From: Tersicoccus phoenicis
GTDB taxonomy: Bacteria > Actinomycetota > Actinomycetes > Actinomycetales > Micrococcaceae
Length of the DNA stretch: 64,000 nt
Assembly (NCBI RefSeq): GCF_001968835.1
Contig: NZ_MRDE01000068.1
Span: 124,001 to 188,000 of the forward strand
Direction: 5' to 3'
A program made the translations under genes and the position numbers. A model generated the notes under the pieces. The model was given only the letters and a program-made list of their open reading frames with translations. It was not told where the DNA came from and did not search any database. Every line of letters begins with the position of its first letter. The first letter of the stretch is position 1. This document shows positions 51,913 through 60,566 of this stretch, one piece after another.

Positions 51913-53358
51913 TCAGGCGCGCACGCCGGCCAGGTCCGCGTCGGTGCGCTGGCCGTCGCCGGTGGACTGCGTCGGCGCGGCGACCGTCGCGTCCGCGACC
52001 CGGCGAGCGTCGTCGTTGAACGGTTCGCCGGTGCGCGGGGCGTTGTAGAGCGTCTCGTCGAGCAGCCCCCGGCGCTTGGCGACGATCGTCGGCACGAGGG
52101 CCTGTCCCGTGACGTTGAGCGCGGTGCGGCCCATGTCGAGGATGGGGTCGATCGCCAGCAGCAGACCGACACCGGCCAGCGGCAGCCCCAGGGTCGACAG
52201 GGTCAGGGTGAGCATCACGGTCGCGCCGGTGGTGCCCGCCGTCGCGGCGGAGCCGAGGACGGAGACGACGACGATCAGCAGGTACTGGCCGAGGTTCAGG
52301 TCCACCCCGAAGAACTGCGCCACGAAGATCGCGGCGACGGCCGGGTAGATGGCCGCGCAGCCGTCCATCTTGGTGGTCGAGCCCAGCGGCACGGCGAAGG
52401 ACGCGTAGCTGGAGGGCACCCCGAGGTTCCGTTCGGTGACCCGCTGGGTCAGGGGCATGGTGCCGATGGAGGAGCGGGAGACGAAGCCCATCTGGGTGGC
52501 GGGCCAGACACCGGAGAAGAACTGCTTGATGCTCAGGTGATGCAGCCGCAGCAGGACCGGGTAGACGACGAACCCGACCAGGATCAGGCCGATGTAGACG
52601 GCGAGGATGAACATGCCCAGCGATCCGATGGTGTCCCAGCCGTACTCGGCGGCGGCGCGGCCGATCAGGCCGACGGTGCCGATCGGGGCGAGGCGGATGA
52701 TCCACCACAGCACCTTCTGGATGACCGCGAGGGCGGAGGCGGTGAGATTGAGGAACGGCTCGGCCGCTCTGCCGACCTTCAGGGCCGCGATGCCGACGGC
52801 GATCGCGATCACCAGGATCTGCAGGACGTTGAAGTTGACGGCCGTGGCGGCGGCACCGTCGGTCATGGTGGTCTTGGCCCCGAGGCCGAGGAAGTTGACC
52901 GGGATCAGACCCTGCAGGAAGGCCCACCAGCTGCCGGTCGTGCCGCTGTAGTCGGCCGGCGGTGCGGCGCTGGCGGTCCTGCCCGGCTGCAGCAGCACAC
53001 CGAGCCCGATGCCGATGGTGACGGCGATCAACGCGGTGATCCCGAACCAGAGCAGGGTGTTCCAGGCGAGCCGGGCGGCGTTGGAGACCTGCCGCAGGTT
53101 GGCGATGGAGCTGACGACGGCGGTGAAGACCAGGGGGACGACGGCGGCCGTCAGCAGCGAGACGTAGCTCGAGCCGATCGTGCTCAACGTCGTCATCAGG
53201 GCGTTGGGGGAGGTCTTCGGGTCCCCGCCGATGGCCTTGGCGGCGAGGCCGAGCGCCAGGCCGACGATCAGGGCCGCGATGATCTGCGGTCCGAAGGACG
53301 TCATCCACCGCGGCAGGGTGCGGGCGCGTCGCTGCGACGCGGAAGTCTGGGAAGTCAC
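51913..53358 (-). CDS. Dicarboxylate/amino acid:cation symporter (DAACS family)
   Basis: The 481-residue GltP/DctA-like membrane transporter shows IIAALIVGLALGLAAKAIGG, LLTAAVVPLVFTAVVSSIANL, SRSSIGTMPLTQRV (the serine-rich hairpin), FAVPLGSTTKMDGCAAIYPAVAAIFVAQFFG and AATAGTTGATVMLTLTLSTLGLPLAGVGLLLAIDPILDMGRTALNVTGQALV, where the D in the last segment coordinates substrate in relatives. It imports acidic amino acids or C4-dicarboxylates with cations. The start GTG 53358 has no clear ribosome-binding site and is uncertain. A promoter-like pair and a dyad at 53412-53424 lie upstream. Confidence 0.9.
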   Translation of the reverse strand: MTSQTSASQRRARTLPRWMTSFGPQIIAALIVGLALGLAAKAIGGDPKTSPNALMTTLSTIGSSYVSLLTAAVVPLVFTAVVSSIANLRQVSNAARLAWNTLLWFGITALIAVTIGIGLGVLLQPGRTASAAPPADYSGTTGSWWAFLQGLIPVNFLGLGAKTTMTDGAAATAVNFNVLQILVIAIAVGIAALKVGRAAEPFLNLTASALAVIQKVLWWIIRLAPIGTVGLIGRAAAEYGWDTIGSLGMFILAVYIGLILVGFVVYPVLLRLHHLSIKQFFSGVWPATQMGFVSRSSIGTMPLTQRVTERNLGVPSSYASFAVPLGSTTKMDGCAAIYPAVAAIFVAQFFGVDLNLGQYLLIVVVSVLGSAATAGTTGATVMLTLTLSTLGLPLAGVGLLLAIDPILDMGRTALNVTGQALVPTIVAKRRGLLDETLYNAPRTGEPFNDDARRVADATVAAPTQSTGDGQRTDADLAGVRA

Positions 53359-53374
53359 CGAAAGAGACTAGTCG

Positions 53375-53424
53375 GTGGTCTATATCAAAGTGAAGTGAAT
53401 ATGTCGAACTGTGACGTAACGTCA
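53375..53424 (-). promoter_or_regulatory. Promoter and CRE-like dyad for the symporter gene
   Basis: On the minus strand TTCGAC, an 18-bp spacer and TATAGA form a plausible promoter in an unusually AT-rich patch just upstream of the start at 53358. The dyad TGACGT-A-ACGTCA (53412-53424) is perfect and sits at the upstream edge of the -35, a site suited to an activator or repressor. Confidence 0.45.
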
Positions 53425-53425
53425 G

Positions 53426-53500
53426 TCACCCGCCGGCTCGTCCACTGAGGTGGTCGCGAACCGGCACCCCTGGTGCGTCCCTTGACGAGCCGGCGGGTGA
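53426..53500. terminator. Perfect 17-bp inverted repeat downstream of the DUF885 gene
   Basis: TCACCCGCCGGCTCGTC (53426-53442) pairs exactly with 53484-53500. The 41-nt loop holds a smaller GCACC/GGTGC stem. It starts 9 bp beyond the DUF885 stop on the minus strand and separates that gene from the symporter promoter. It probably ends the DUF885 transcript. Confidence 0.7.
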
Positions 53501-53509
53501 AGAACGCGA

Positions 53510-55210
53510 TCAGGCGGCGGGGATCAGCGCCCGGCGCAGGGTGTCCAGGCCGACCGAGCCGAGGGAGAGCGCGCGGGTGTGGAATGCCCGGGGATCGAAC
53601 CCGTCGCCCTCGCGGGCGCGCACGTCGTCGCGGATCTGCTGCCAGAGTCGCTGGCCGATCTTGTAGGCCGGGGCCTGCCCGGGCCAGCCGAGGTAGCGGG
53701 TGAACTCGAAGTCCAGTTGCCCGTCGGAGATGGCGATGTTCTTGCGCAGGAACGCGCGGCCGGTGTCGGCGGTCCAGGTACCGGATCCCCACCGCTCCGG
53801 CACCGGCAGGCCCAGGTGCACGCCCAGGTCGAACACGACCCGCGCCGCACGCATCCGCTGGGCGTCGAGCATGCCGAGCCGGTCGCCCGGGTCGTCGAGG
53901 TAGCCCAGGTCGGCCATCAGCCGCTCCGCGTACAGCGCCCAGCCCTCGCCGTGCCCGGAGACCCAGCAGGCACTGCGCCGCCAGCTGTTGAGCACGTCCT
54001 TCTTGACCGTCTGGTAGCCCATCTGCAGGTGATGACCGGGCACACCCTCGTGGTAGACGGTCGTCTTCTCCTTCCACGTGGTGAAGGTGTCCTCGCCCGC
54101 GGGCACGGACCACCACATCCGGCCCGGCCGGGAGAAGTCGTCGGCGGGCGGGGTGTAGTAGATGCCGCCCTCCTGTGTGGGGGCGATCCGGCACTCCACG
54201 GTGCGCATGATCTCGGGGATCTCGAAGTGGGTGCCGGCCAGCGCGGCGACGGCCTCGTCCGAGGTGGTCTGCATCCAGGCCCGCAGCGCCTCGGTGCCGT
54301 TCAGCTGCCGGGCGGGGTCTGCGTCGAGGATCTCGATCGCCTCGGGGACGCTCGCCCCGGCCTTGATCTGCCCGGCGACCTCCTCCTGTTCGGCGATGAT
54401 CCGGTCCAGTTCGGCGACACCCCAGGCGTAGGTCTCGTCCAGGTCGACGGCCGAGCCGAGGAACTGCCGCGAGTGCAGGGCGTAGCGTTCGCGCCCGACG
54501 GCGTCCTCGGTGGGTGCCAGCGGGCGCAGTTCGGTGGCGAGGTAGTCCCGGAGCTTCGCGTATCCGGCGCGAGCGGCGTCGGCGCCGCGCGCCAGGTCGG
54601 CGGCGACGGAGGCGGGCAGGTCGCCGTCACCGGTGCGGGCGCCGGCGACCAGGCCGGCGAAGTACCCGTCGTCGGCGATGTAGCGGCCGGCCTGCTCGAT
54701 CACCGTGTCGACCTGCCGGACGGCGGCGATGCGCCCCCGGTCGGCCGCGGCGCGCAGGGAGGCGACGTACCCGTCGAGGGCGGCCGGGATGTTGGCCAGC
54801 TTGCCGGCGAGGTGGGACCACTGTTCGGCGGTGTCGGTCGGCATCAGGTCCAGGACGTTGCGGATCTCCTGCGCCGGGGAGGCGATGTTGTTCAGTTCGC
54901 CGATGTCGTGGCCGGCCTCGTGGATCTCCAGTGCCAGGCCGAGTCGCTCGTTCAGCGCGTCGAGGGTGACGACGTCGACGTCGTCCTCGGGGCGTAGCGA
55001 CGCGGCGGCGTCGAGCGTGCTGCGGGCGGCGTCGGCGTCGGCCCGGTACCCGTCGGGCGAGTAGTCGCGGTACTCGGTCTCGCGGCCGGGCTTGCCCATC
55101 ACGGTGGCGAAGGCGGGATCGAGGTCGAACAGGGTCTGGGTGTACGTGTTCGCCAGCTCATCGAGGGTGGTCGGGGTGCGGGTGGCCTCGGGGCCTGTGG
55201 TGTCGGTCAC
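53510..55210 (-). CDS. DUF885 family protein (putative metallopeptidase-like enzyme)
   Basis: The 566-residue DUF885 protein has an HExxxGHxxQ-like motif, HEGVPGHHLQ (about residues 387-396), inside TTVYHEGVPGHHLQMGYQ, which is the presumed metal site. Further conserved blocks are GIYYTPPADDFSRPGRMWWSV, GHGEGWALYAERLM (a second glutamate), YLDDPGDRLGMLDAQRMRAARVVFDLGVH and GWPGQAPAYKIGQRLWQQIRDD. No signal peptide is seen, so it is cytoplasmic. Enzymatic activity is not established for most of the family. The start is GTG 55210; the ribosome-binding site is weak. Confidence 0.85.
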   Translation of the reverse strand: MTDTTGPEATRTPTTLDELANTYTQTLFDLDPAFATVMGKPGRETEYRDYSPDGYRADADAARSTLDAAASLRPEDDVDVVTLDALNERLGLALEIHEAGHDIGELNNIASPAQEIRNVLDLMPTDTAEQWSHLAGKLANIPAALDGYVASLRAAADRGRIAAVRQVDTVIEQAGRYIADDGYFAGLVAGARTGDGDLPASVAADLARGADAARAGYAKLRDYLATELRPLAPTEDAVGRERYALHSRQFLGSAVDLDETYAWGVAELDRIIAEQEEVAGQIKAGASVPEAIEILDADPARQLNGTEALRAWMQTTSDEAVAALAGTHFEIPEIMRTVECRIAPTQEGGIYYTPPADDFSRPGRMWWSVPAGEDTFTTWKEKTTVYHEGVPGHHLQMGYQTVKKDVLNSWRRSACWVSGHGEGWALYAERLMADLGYLDDPGDRLGMLDAQRMRAARVVFDLGVHLGLPVPERWGSGTWTADTGRAFLRKNIAISDGQLDFEFTRYLGWPGQAPAYKIGQRLWQQIRDDVRAREGDGFDPRAFHTRALSLGSVGLDTLRRALIPAA

Positions 55211-55290
55211 GGGGACGAGCCTAACGGTACGCGGACCGGGGGCCCGGCACCGGCGGGTGCCGCCGCGTCGAACGACGATGGAGGCCGCCT

Positions 55291-55680
55291 GACTACGAGC
55301 ACACGGTTCTCGGCGGCTGCTACCCGGCCCGGCCGCTGACCCTGGCCGCCTTCATGGGCACGGGGCTGCGGGCGCTGAAGGTCGAGGCGGGCGACATCAC
55401 CGCGACGGCCGCGGACCGGTACGGCGAGACGGTGGCCTGGGCGGAGGCAGCCCACCGCGCCGGCTTCGACGGTGCCGTCTGGCTGAGTCACCGGTGCAAC
55501 ACCGACCACGCCTACGTCCTGTTCGGCGACCGCGTCGGATCCGGCGGGCTGGTCGTGGATCCCACCGTCGCCCGGGCCTTCGGGCTGGATCCCGACCGCG
55601 CCTGGCTCACCGACTTCTGCGCCGCCCTGCACGTCGACATCCGCTGGTGGCCCGCCCGCGCGGACCTCGGTGGTGCGGGC
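55291..55680 (+). pseudogene. Truncated RES-domain (toxin-like) remnant
   Basis: In this frame the translation PLTLAAFMGTGLRALKV, then DRYGETVAWAEAAHRAGFDGAVWLSHRCNTDHAYVLFGDRVGSGGLVV, closely resembles the C-terminal half of RES-domain proteins (NAD+-degrading toxins paired with Xre/ParS antitoxins). The N-terminal half, with the catalytic Arg and Tyr, is absent: a TAA at 55222 closes the frame and no start precedes the similarity. After WWPARAD the frame runs on without a stop into the antisense of accE. No antitoxin gene is adjacent. It reads as a decayed fragment; an expressed short protein from ATG 55354 is possible but unlikely. Confidence 0.55.
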
Positions 55681-55742
55681 TGGCCGTCACGTGCGCGTCG
55701 CGGGCCGGGAACGACCCGGCCGGCAACGGATCCGTCGGGACG

Positions 55743-55973
55743 TCAGCGGTGCAGCGAGCTCCGGCGCCAGGCGCCCGGGCCCGGGGCGGGCCGCATCCGC
55801 AGGGCCGCGCGCCGCTGCCAGCTGCGGTCGTGCTCGTGCGCCTCCTCCTCGGCCGTGCCGAGCGTGGCGACGACCGCGGTGAGGGCCGCCAGTTCTTCGG
55901 CGGTCGGATTGCCGGCGAGCACCTGCAGCAGGGGCTCGGGATCGGTGTCGGTGCCGGGAACGGTGATGGTCAT
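55743..55973 (-). CDS. accE: Acyl-CoA carboxylase epsilon subunit
   Basis: This small protein (76 residues) lies directly downstream of accD. PLLQVLAGNPTAEELAALTAVVATL is the hallmark of actinobacterial acyl-CoA carboxylase epsilon subunits, and the tail WQRRAALRMRPAPGPGAWRRSSL is the usual basic, tryptophan-containing end. It stabilises and activates the alpha-beta complex. The gap from the accD stop is 48 nt. Confidence 0.88.
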   Translation of the reverse strand: MTITVPGTDTDPEPLLQVLAGNPTAEELAALTAVVATLGTAEEEAHEHDRSWQRRAALRMRPAPGPGAWRRSSLHR

Positions 55974-56021
55974 GGGTTCTCCTCCACGAAGGGCGGGTAT
56001 CGGCGTGGCAGTCGGTGCGAT

Positions 56022-57605
56022 CTACAGGGGAATGTTGCCGTGCTTCTTGGCCGGCAGGGAGGCACGCTTGTCGCGCAGGGCGCGCAGCGCCCGCACGATC
56101 TGCAGCCGGGTGTCGGCGGGGGCGATGACGGCGTCGACGTAGCCGAGCTCGGCCGCCTGGTAGGGGTTGAGGAGTTCCTCCTCGTAGTGCTCGATCAGCT
56201 CGGCGCGCCGTGCGTCGACGTCCTGCCCGGCCTCGGCCGTGGCCTTCAGGTCCGCCCGGTACAGGATGTTGACGGCGCCCTGGGCACCCATCACCCCGAT
56301 CTGCGCCGTCGGCCAGGCGAGGTTGACGTCCGCACCGAGCTTCTTCGAGCCCATCACGATGTACGCCCCGCCGTAGGCCTTGCGGGTGATCAGGGTGACC
56401 AGCGGGACCGTCGCCTCCGCGTACGCGAACAGCAGCTTCGCGCCGCGCCGGATGATGCCGTTGAACTCCTGGTCCTTGCCGGGCAGGAACCCGGGCACAT
56501 CCACCAGCGTGACGATGGGAATGTTGAAGGCGTCGCAGTGCCGCACGAACCGGGCGGCCTTCTCGGAGGCGTTGATGTCCAGCGTGCCGGCGAACTGCAT
56601 CGGCTGGTTCGCGACGATGCCCACCGTCGTGCCCTCGATCCGGGCGTAGCCGATCAGCACGTTGGGCGCGTACAGCGCCTGCATCTCGAGGAAGTGCCCG
56701 TCGTCGACCACGGTCTCGATCACCGTGCGCATGTCGTACGGCTGGTTCGCGGAGTCCGGGATGAGGGTGTCCAGCGCCGCGTCCTCGACGGTGGGATCCG
56801 GCTCCTCCGCGAAGTCCAGGTGGGGCGCCTCGGCCAGATTGTTCGACGGGAGGAACTCGAGCAGCTCCCGGACGAAGTCGAGGGCGTCGGTCTCGTCGGT
56901 GGCCAGGTAGGTGGCGGTGCCCGTGTTCGCGTTGTGCTGGCGCGCGCCGCCGAGGGACTCCATGTCCACGTCCTCGCCGGTGACGGCCTTGATCACGTCC
57001 GGGCCGGTGATGAACATGTGGCTGGTCTTGTCCACCATCACGACGTAGTCGGTCAGGGCGGGGGAGTAGGCGGCGCCGCCGGCGCACGGGCCCATGATCA
57101 GGCTGATCTGCGGGACCACGCCGGAGGCGTGCACATTGTTCCGGAAGATGTCCGCGAACATGGCCAGCGACGCGACGCCCTCCTGGATCCGCGCGCCACC
57201 ACCGTCGTTGATGCCGATCACGGGGCAGCCGTTGCGCAGCGCGAACTCCTGCACCTTGACGATCTTCTCGCCGTTGACCTGGCTCAGGGAGCCGCCGTAG
57301 ACGGTGAAGTCCTGACTGTAGAGGGCGACCAGCCGCCCGTCGACGGTGGCGTACCCCGAGACCAGGCCGTCGCCGAGGGGCTTCTTCTTCTCCATGCCGA
57401 ACGCGGTGGAGCGGTGCACCGCGAGGGCGTCGAACTCGACGAAGGAGCCCTCGTCCACGAGCTGGTCAATGCGCTCGCGGGCGGTGCCCTTGCCGCGGGC
57501 GTGCTGGCGTTCGACGGCGGCCGGACCGGACGGGACCGTTGACTCCTGCTGCCGGCGGCGGAACTCCGCGATCTTGCCGGCGGTGGTGGTCAGATCGATA
57601 CTCAT
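56022..57605 (-). CDS. accD: Acyl-CoA carboxylase carboxyltransferase (beta) subunit
   Basis: The 527-residue carboxyltransferase moves CO2 from biotin to acetyl- or propionyl-CoA. Motifs include [112 protein letters not shown], and in the C-terminal half [34 protein letters not shown] and [17 protein letters not shown]. It fits the AccD5/PccB group, which usually favours propionyl-CoA. ATG 57605 with AGGAG upstream is chosen over a longer in-phase extension. Confidence 0.95.
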   Translation of the reverse strand: MSIDLTTTAGKIAEFRRRQQESTVPSGPAAVERQHARGKGTARERIDQLVDEGSFVEFDALAVHRSTAFGMEKKKPLGDGLVSGYATVDGRLVALYSQDFTVYGGSLSQVNGEKIVKVQEFALRNGCPVIGINDGGGARIQEGVASLAMFADIFRNNVHASGVVPQISLIMGPCAGGAAYSPALTDYVVMVDKTSHMFITGPDVIKAVTGEDVDMESLGGARQHNANTGTATYLATDETDALDFVRELLEFLPSNNLAEAPHLDFAEEPDPTVEDAALDTLIPDSANQPYDMRTVIETVVDDGHFLEMQALYAPNVLIGYARIEGTTVGIVANQPMQFAGTLDINASEKAARFVRHCDAFNIPIVTLVDVPGFLPGKDQEFNGIIRRGAKLLFAYAEATVPLVTLITRKAYGGAYIVMGSKKLGADVNLAWPTAQIGVMGAQGAVNILYRADLKATAEAGQDVDARRAELIEHYEEELLNPYQAAELGYVDAVIAPADTRLQIVRALRALRDKRASLPAKKHGNIPL

Positions 57606-57985
57606 CTGGTCTTCGGCTCCTGGGGTTCCGGGGGGATGGGTCCGGGATTCTCGCGCGTCATCGCGTGGTAACGCCCGAGTGCACCGGACGGGGCCGTCAC
57701 GACCGCGCGCCTTCTGGAGGTTCCGCACAACAACGGGCGCGACGCGAGCGAACTCGTGCAAGTCTAGCCAGCACTGTCGAGCCGACCGTTGTAGGAAGCC
57801 GACAAAGTCAGGGGCGATTCTCGAACGCGTTCGCAGAGGGGTCGCCGATTGTGCGGATGGCGGTGTCATTCGGGTCGAATGCCTGCGTCATCCGCACGCT
57901 CGACGGAGCGGCTCCGCTCGATCGGCGAGCCCAGGAAGCGACCTTGCCGGGTTACTGGTCAGTAACATGCGGCTAGGATGGGCCC
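57606..57985. other. 380-bp divergent promoter region between accD and the SDR gene
   Basis: No gene is supported on either strand. It contains TAGACT read on the minus strand (57766-57761), a possible -10 for accD with a leader of about 150 nt, a small dyad CGGAGC-G-GCTCCG (57904-57916), and at its right end the SDR promoter with its dyad (57952-57979). Confidence 0.5.
57952..57979 (+). promoter_or_regulatory. Leaderless promoter with overlapping dyad for the SDR gene
   Basis: TTACTG (57952-57957), a 16-bp spacer and TAGGAT (57974-57979) place the transcription start at about the ATG of the SDR gene (57986). The -35 is half of the perfect dyad TTACTG-GT-CAGTAA (57952-57965), so a regulator binding there would block polymerase. 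Confidence 0.55.
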
Positions 57986-58870
57986 ATGAGCAGCACTCTT
58001 TCCGGTTCCACGATCCTCATGTCCGGCGGCAGCCGCGGCATCGGCCTGGCCATCGCCGTCCGCGCCGCCCGGGACGGGGCGAACGTCGCGCTGCTGGCCA
58101 AGACGGACACCCCGCACCCCAAGCTGCCGGGCACCGTGCACACCGCCGTCAAGCAGATCGAGGCCGCCGGCGGCGCCGGGCTCGCGGTGGTGGGCGACGT
58201 GCGGAACGACGACGACGTCGCGCGCGCGGTGGAGCGGACGATCGCGCGGTTCGGCGGCATCGACGTCGTCGTGAACAACGCGTCGGCGATCGACACCGCC
58301 ACGACGACGGACATCGACATGAAGCGCTACGACCTGATGGCCGACATCAACGTGCGCGGCGCCTTCCTGCTCTCGAAGCTGAGCATCGAGGCGCTGTCCC
58401 GGTCGGCCAACCCGCACATCCTGACGCTGTCGCCGCCGCTGAACCTCACCCCCTACTGGGCGGGCAAGCACCTGGCCTACACCATGGCGAAGTACGGGAT
58501 GAGCTTGACGACCCTGGGCCTGGCCCGGGAGCTGGCACCTCGCGGGATCGGCGTGAACTCCCTGTGGCCCTGCACGTTGATCGACACCGCCGCGATCCGC
58601 GCGATGCCCGGCGGGGAGCGGCTGGTGCGCGCCGCCCGGAAGCCGGAGATCATGGCCGACGCCGCGCACGCCGTCCTCACCCGGGACGCCGCCACCACCA
58701 CGGGCAACTTCTTCACCGACGAGCAGGTGCTGCGCGAGGCCGGCTGCACCGACTTCCGCCCGTACAGCGTGGTCGCGCCCGTCCCGGGAGCCGATCCCGT
58801 CCGGTTGCTCCCGGACATCTTCCTGTCCGACGGTTCCGATGACCCCTCCGGTGACCCGGGTCCGCGCTGA
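57986..58870 (+). CDS. Short-chain dehydrogenase/reductase (HSDL2-like)
   Basis: The 294-residue NAD(P)-dependent SDR has the cofactor loop ILMSGGSRGIGLAIAVRAARDGANVALLAKT, VVNNASAIDT, LTLSPPLNL with the catalytic Ser, and YTMAKYGMS (YxxxK, about residue 165). The loop after the cofactor site (TDTPHPKLPGTVHTAVKQIEAAGG) and the WPCTLIDTAAI segment are typical of the hydroxysteroid dehydrogenase-like 2 group, whose physiological substrate is unknown. It probably acts on a hydrophobic alcohol or ketone. It is divergent from accD. The start sits 6 nt after a -10 box, so no ribosome-binding site is expected. Confidence 0.88.
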   Translation: MSSTLSGSTILMSGGSRGIGLAIAVRAARDGANVALLAKTDTPHPKLPGTVHTAVKQIEAAGGAGLAVVGDVRNDDDVARAVERTIARFGGIDVVVNNASAIDTATTTDIDMKRYDLMADINVRGAFLLSKLSIEALSRSANPHILTLSPPLNLTPYWAGKHLAYTMAKYGMSLTTLGLARELAPRGIGVNSLWPCTLIDTAAIRAMPGGERLVRAARKPEIMADAAHAVLTRDAATTTGNFFTDEQVLREAGCTDFRPYSVVAPVPGADPVRLLPDIFLSDGSDDPSGDPGPR

Positions 58871-58943
58871 CCGGGTCTTTCGCCCGGTATCCATGCAGGA
58901 CGTCGACGAACGGCGCGGCCCCGATGCCCGAACGGGTACTGGA

Positions 58944-58949
58944 TAGACT
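58944..58949 (+). promoter_or_regulatory. -10 box of a leaderless promoter for birA
   Basis: TAGACT lies 6 nt upstream of the ATG at 58956, with no Shine-Dalgarno sequence, which points to transcription starting at the initiation codon. Confidence 0.5.
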
Positions 58950-58955
58950 GACCGC

Positions 58956-59834
58956 ATGACCCCGTCCGTCCCCGCGTCTCCGGTTCTGGACCAGAGGCGC
59001 ATGGAAGGCGAGCTGCTCCCGCCGGCGGGGCCGTGGGCACGGACCACGGTGGTGGAGCGCACCGGGTCGACGAACGCCGACGCCGCGTCGGCCGCGGTTT
59101 CCCAGCCGGAGGCCTGGCCGGACCTCAGCGCGCTGCTCACCACCAACCAGGACGCCGGCCGTGGACGGCTGGACCGGTCCTGGGTGATCGAACCCGGCGC
59201 CGGCCTGGCGATCAGTTTCGTCCTGCGCCCGACCGCTCCGTCCGGCCGGCCGCTGCCCACCCAGACGTACGGCTGGCTCACCCTGCTCGCCGCCCTCGCC
59301 CTGGCGGAGTCCGTCGGTGGTGCCGACGGCGTGACCGCCACGATCAAGTGGCCCAACGACGTCCTCGTGCACGAACGCAAGATCGCCGGCATCCTCGCTC
59401 AGCTGGCGGGCACCGGTGACGGCACGCCACCTGCCGTGATCCTCGGATGCGGTATCAACGTCAATCAGGCAGCCGGGGCACTGCCCGTGCCGACCGCCAC
59501 GTCCCTGGCCGCGGCAGGCTCCCGTCGGCTCGACCCCACGGACGTGGCCACGGCGTTCCTCGCCGCGTTCGCCGGCCACTACCGCACCTTCTGCACCCGC
59601 TCCGGGGACCCCACCGCGGCCGGTGAGGGCACCAGTCTGATCCGGGCCGTGTCGTTGCGGATGGGGACACTGGGCCGGCGGGTCCGGGTGCAGTTGCCCG
59701 ACGGGTCCGACCTCGTGGGCGAGGCCACCGGCCTGGCCGCCGACGGCGCCCTGCAGGTGATCGGCTCCGACCTGGCCCAGCACGACATCCATGCCGCCGA
59801 CGTCGTGCACCTGCGTACCGAGGAGGGGACGTGA
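58956..59834 (+). CDS. birA: Biotin-[acetyl-CoA-carboxylase] ligase
   Basis: BirA (292 residues) activates biotin with ATP and attaches it to the carrier-domain lysine, here probably the AccA3-type subunit encoded at 49234-51006. Conserved motifs are VVERTGSTNADA, TTNQDAGRGRLDRSWVIEPGAGLAISFVLRP (biotinyl-AMP loop, about residues 65-95), ATIKWPNDVLVHERKIAGILAQL, and VILGCGINVNQ. There is no N-terminal helix-turn-helix, so it is the monofunctional class without a repressor role. The C-terminal SH3-like domain is present. The stop overlaps the next GTG start. Confidence 0.95.
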   Translation: MTPSVPASPVLDQRRMEGELLPPAGPWARTTVVERTGSTNADAASAAVSQPEAWPDLSALLTTNQDAGRGRLDRSWVIEPGAGLAISFVLRPTAPSGRPLPTQTYGWLTLLAALALAESVGGADGVTATIKWPNDVLVHERKIAGILAQLAGTGDGTPPAVILGCGINVNQAAGALPVPTATSLAAAGSRRLDPTDVATAFLAAFAGHYRTFCTRSGDPTAAGEGTSLIRAVSLRMGTLGRRVRVQLPDGSDLVGEATGLAADGALQVIGSDLAQHDIHAADVVHLRTEEGT

Positions 59835-60496
59835 CCTCCCGCGCCCTGCGCCGGCTGCTCCGCGGCGCCGACCCGCGGGAGGAGGTACTCGTGGTGACCC
59901 GGCCGCGGGCCCACCGGCTGGTCGGATCCTTTGTGGTGCTCCTGGTCATCGTCGCCGTCGCCGGCTTCTCGCTCGGCTGGCTGAGCCGCCGCCACACCGA
60001 CCCGGTGCTCGTCTCGGTGCAGCCGGTCCTGCTGCTCGCCGTCGTGGTCGCGGCCGCAGCGGCCGCGGGTGTCTTCGTGTTGCGCCCGTTCCTGCGCTGG
60101 CACCATACCCGCTATGTGCTCACCACGGCGCGGATGATCCGCCGCGACGGTGGCCGCCGTGGGTCCACGCAGGTGTGGCTGGCCGGCGTCCTGCACGTGC
60201 ACATCAGCCAGAATCTGCGGCAGCGACTGGTGCGCGCGGGCGACCTGTACCTCGATGCGGTGTCGGGGCGCCTGGTGCTGCCCGACGCGCCGCACGTGCG
60301 CCGATTCGCCGACGTCGTCACGGACGCCGTCAATCGATCGAGGCCGGGCCATCCGATGGCCGGTTACCCGGGGCCCGGTCACCCCGGCGCCGACTACCCC
60401 GGTGCTCACTACCCCGGTGCCGGCTGGCCGGGGCCGGCCGGTCCGACGTCGGCCATGACCCCCTTTTCCCTGCCCGGGGGGACGCGTGGCCGCTGA
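59831..60496 (+). CDS. Membrane protein with bacterial PH domain
   Basis: The 221-residue protein begins at GTG 59831, overlapping the birA stop, with AGGAGGGG upstream. Two membrane helices (LVGSFVVLLVIVAVAGFSLGWL and VLLLAVVVAAAAAAGVFVL) precede a PH-like domain of about 85 residues (RYVLTTARMIRRDGGRRGSTQVWLAGVLHVHISQNLRQRLVRAGDLYL and onward), as in the bPH2/YdbS group. The C-terminal 40 residues are a low-complexity Gly/Pro/Tyr/His repeat (units such as GYPGPGHPGADYPG). I recall PH-type membrane proteins of this kind next to birA in other actinobacteria. Ligand and role are unknown. Confidence 0.8.
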   Translation: MTSRALRRLLRGADPREEVLVVTRPRAHRLVGSFVVLLVIVAVAGFSLGWLSRRHTDPVLVSVQPVLLLAVVVAAAAAAGVFVLRPFLRWHHTRYVLTTARMIRRDGGRRGSTQVWLAGVLHVHISQNLRQRLVRAGDLYLDAVSGRLVLPDAPHVRRFADVVTDAVNRSRPGHPMAGYPGPGHPGADYPGAHYPGAGWPGPAGPTSAMTPFSLPGGTRGR

Positions 60497-60566
60497 CCGA
60501 CCCCGGGGCCGGCACGTGCGCGGCCGAGACGGGCGTGAGCGATCCGTGGGTCTCGACGGGGATCCC

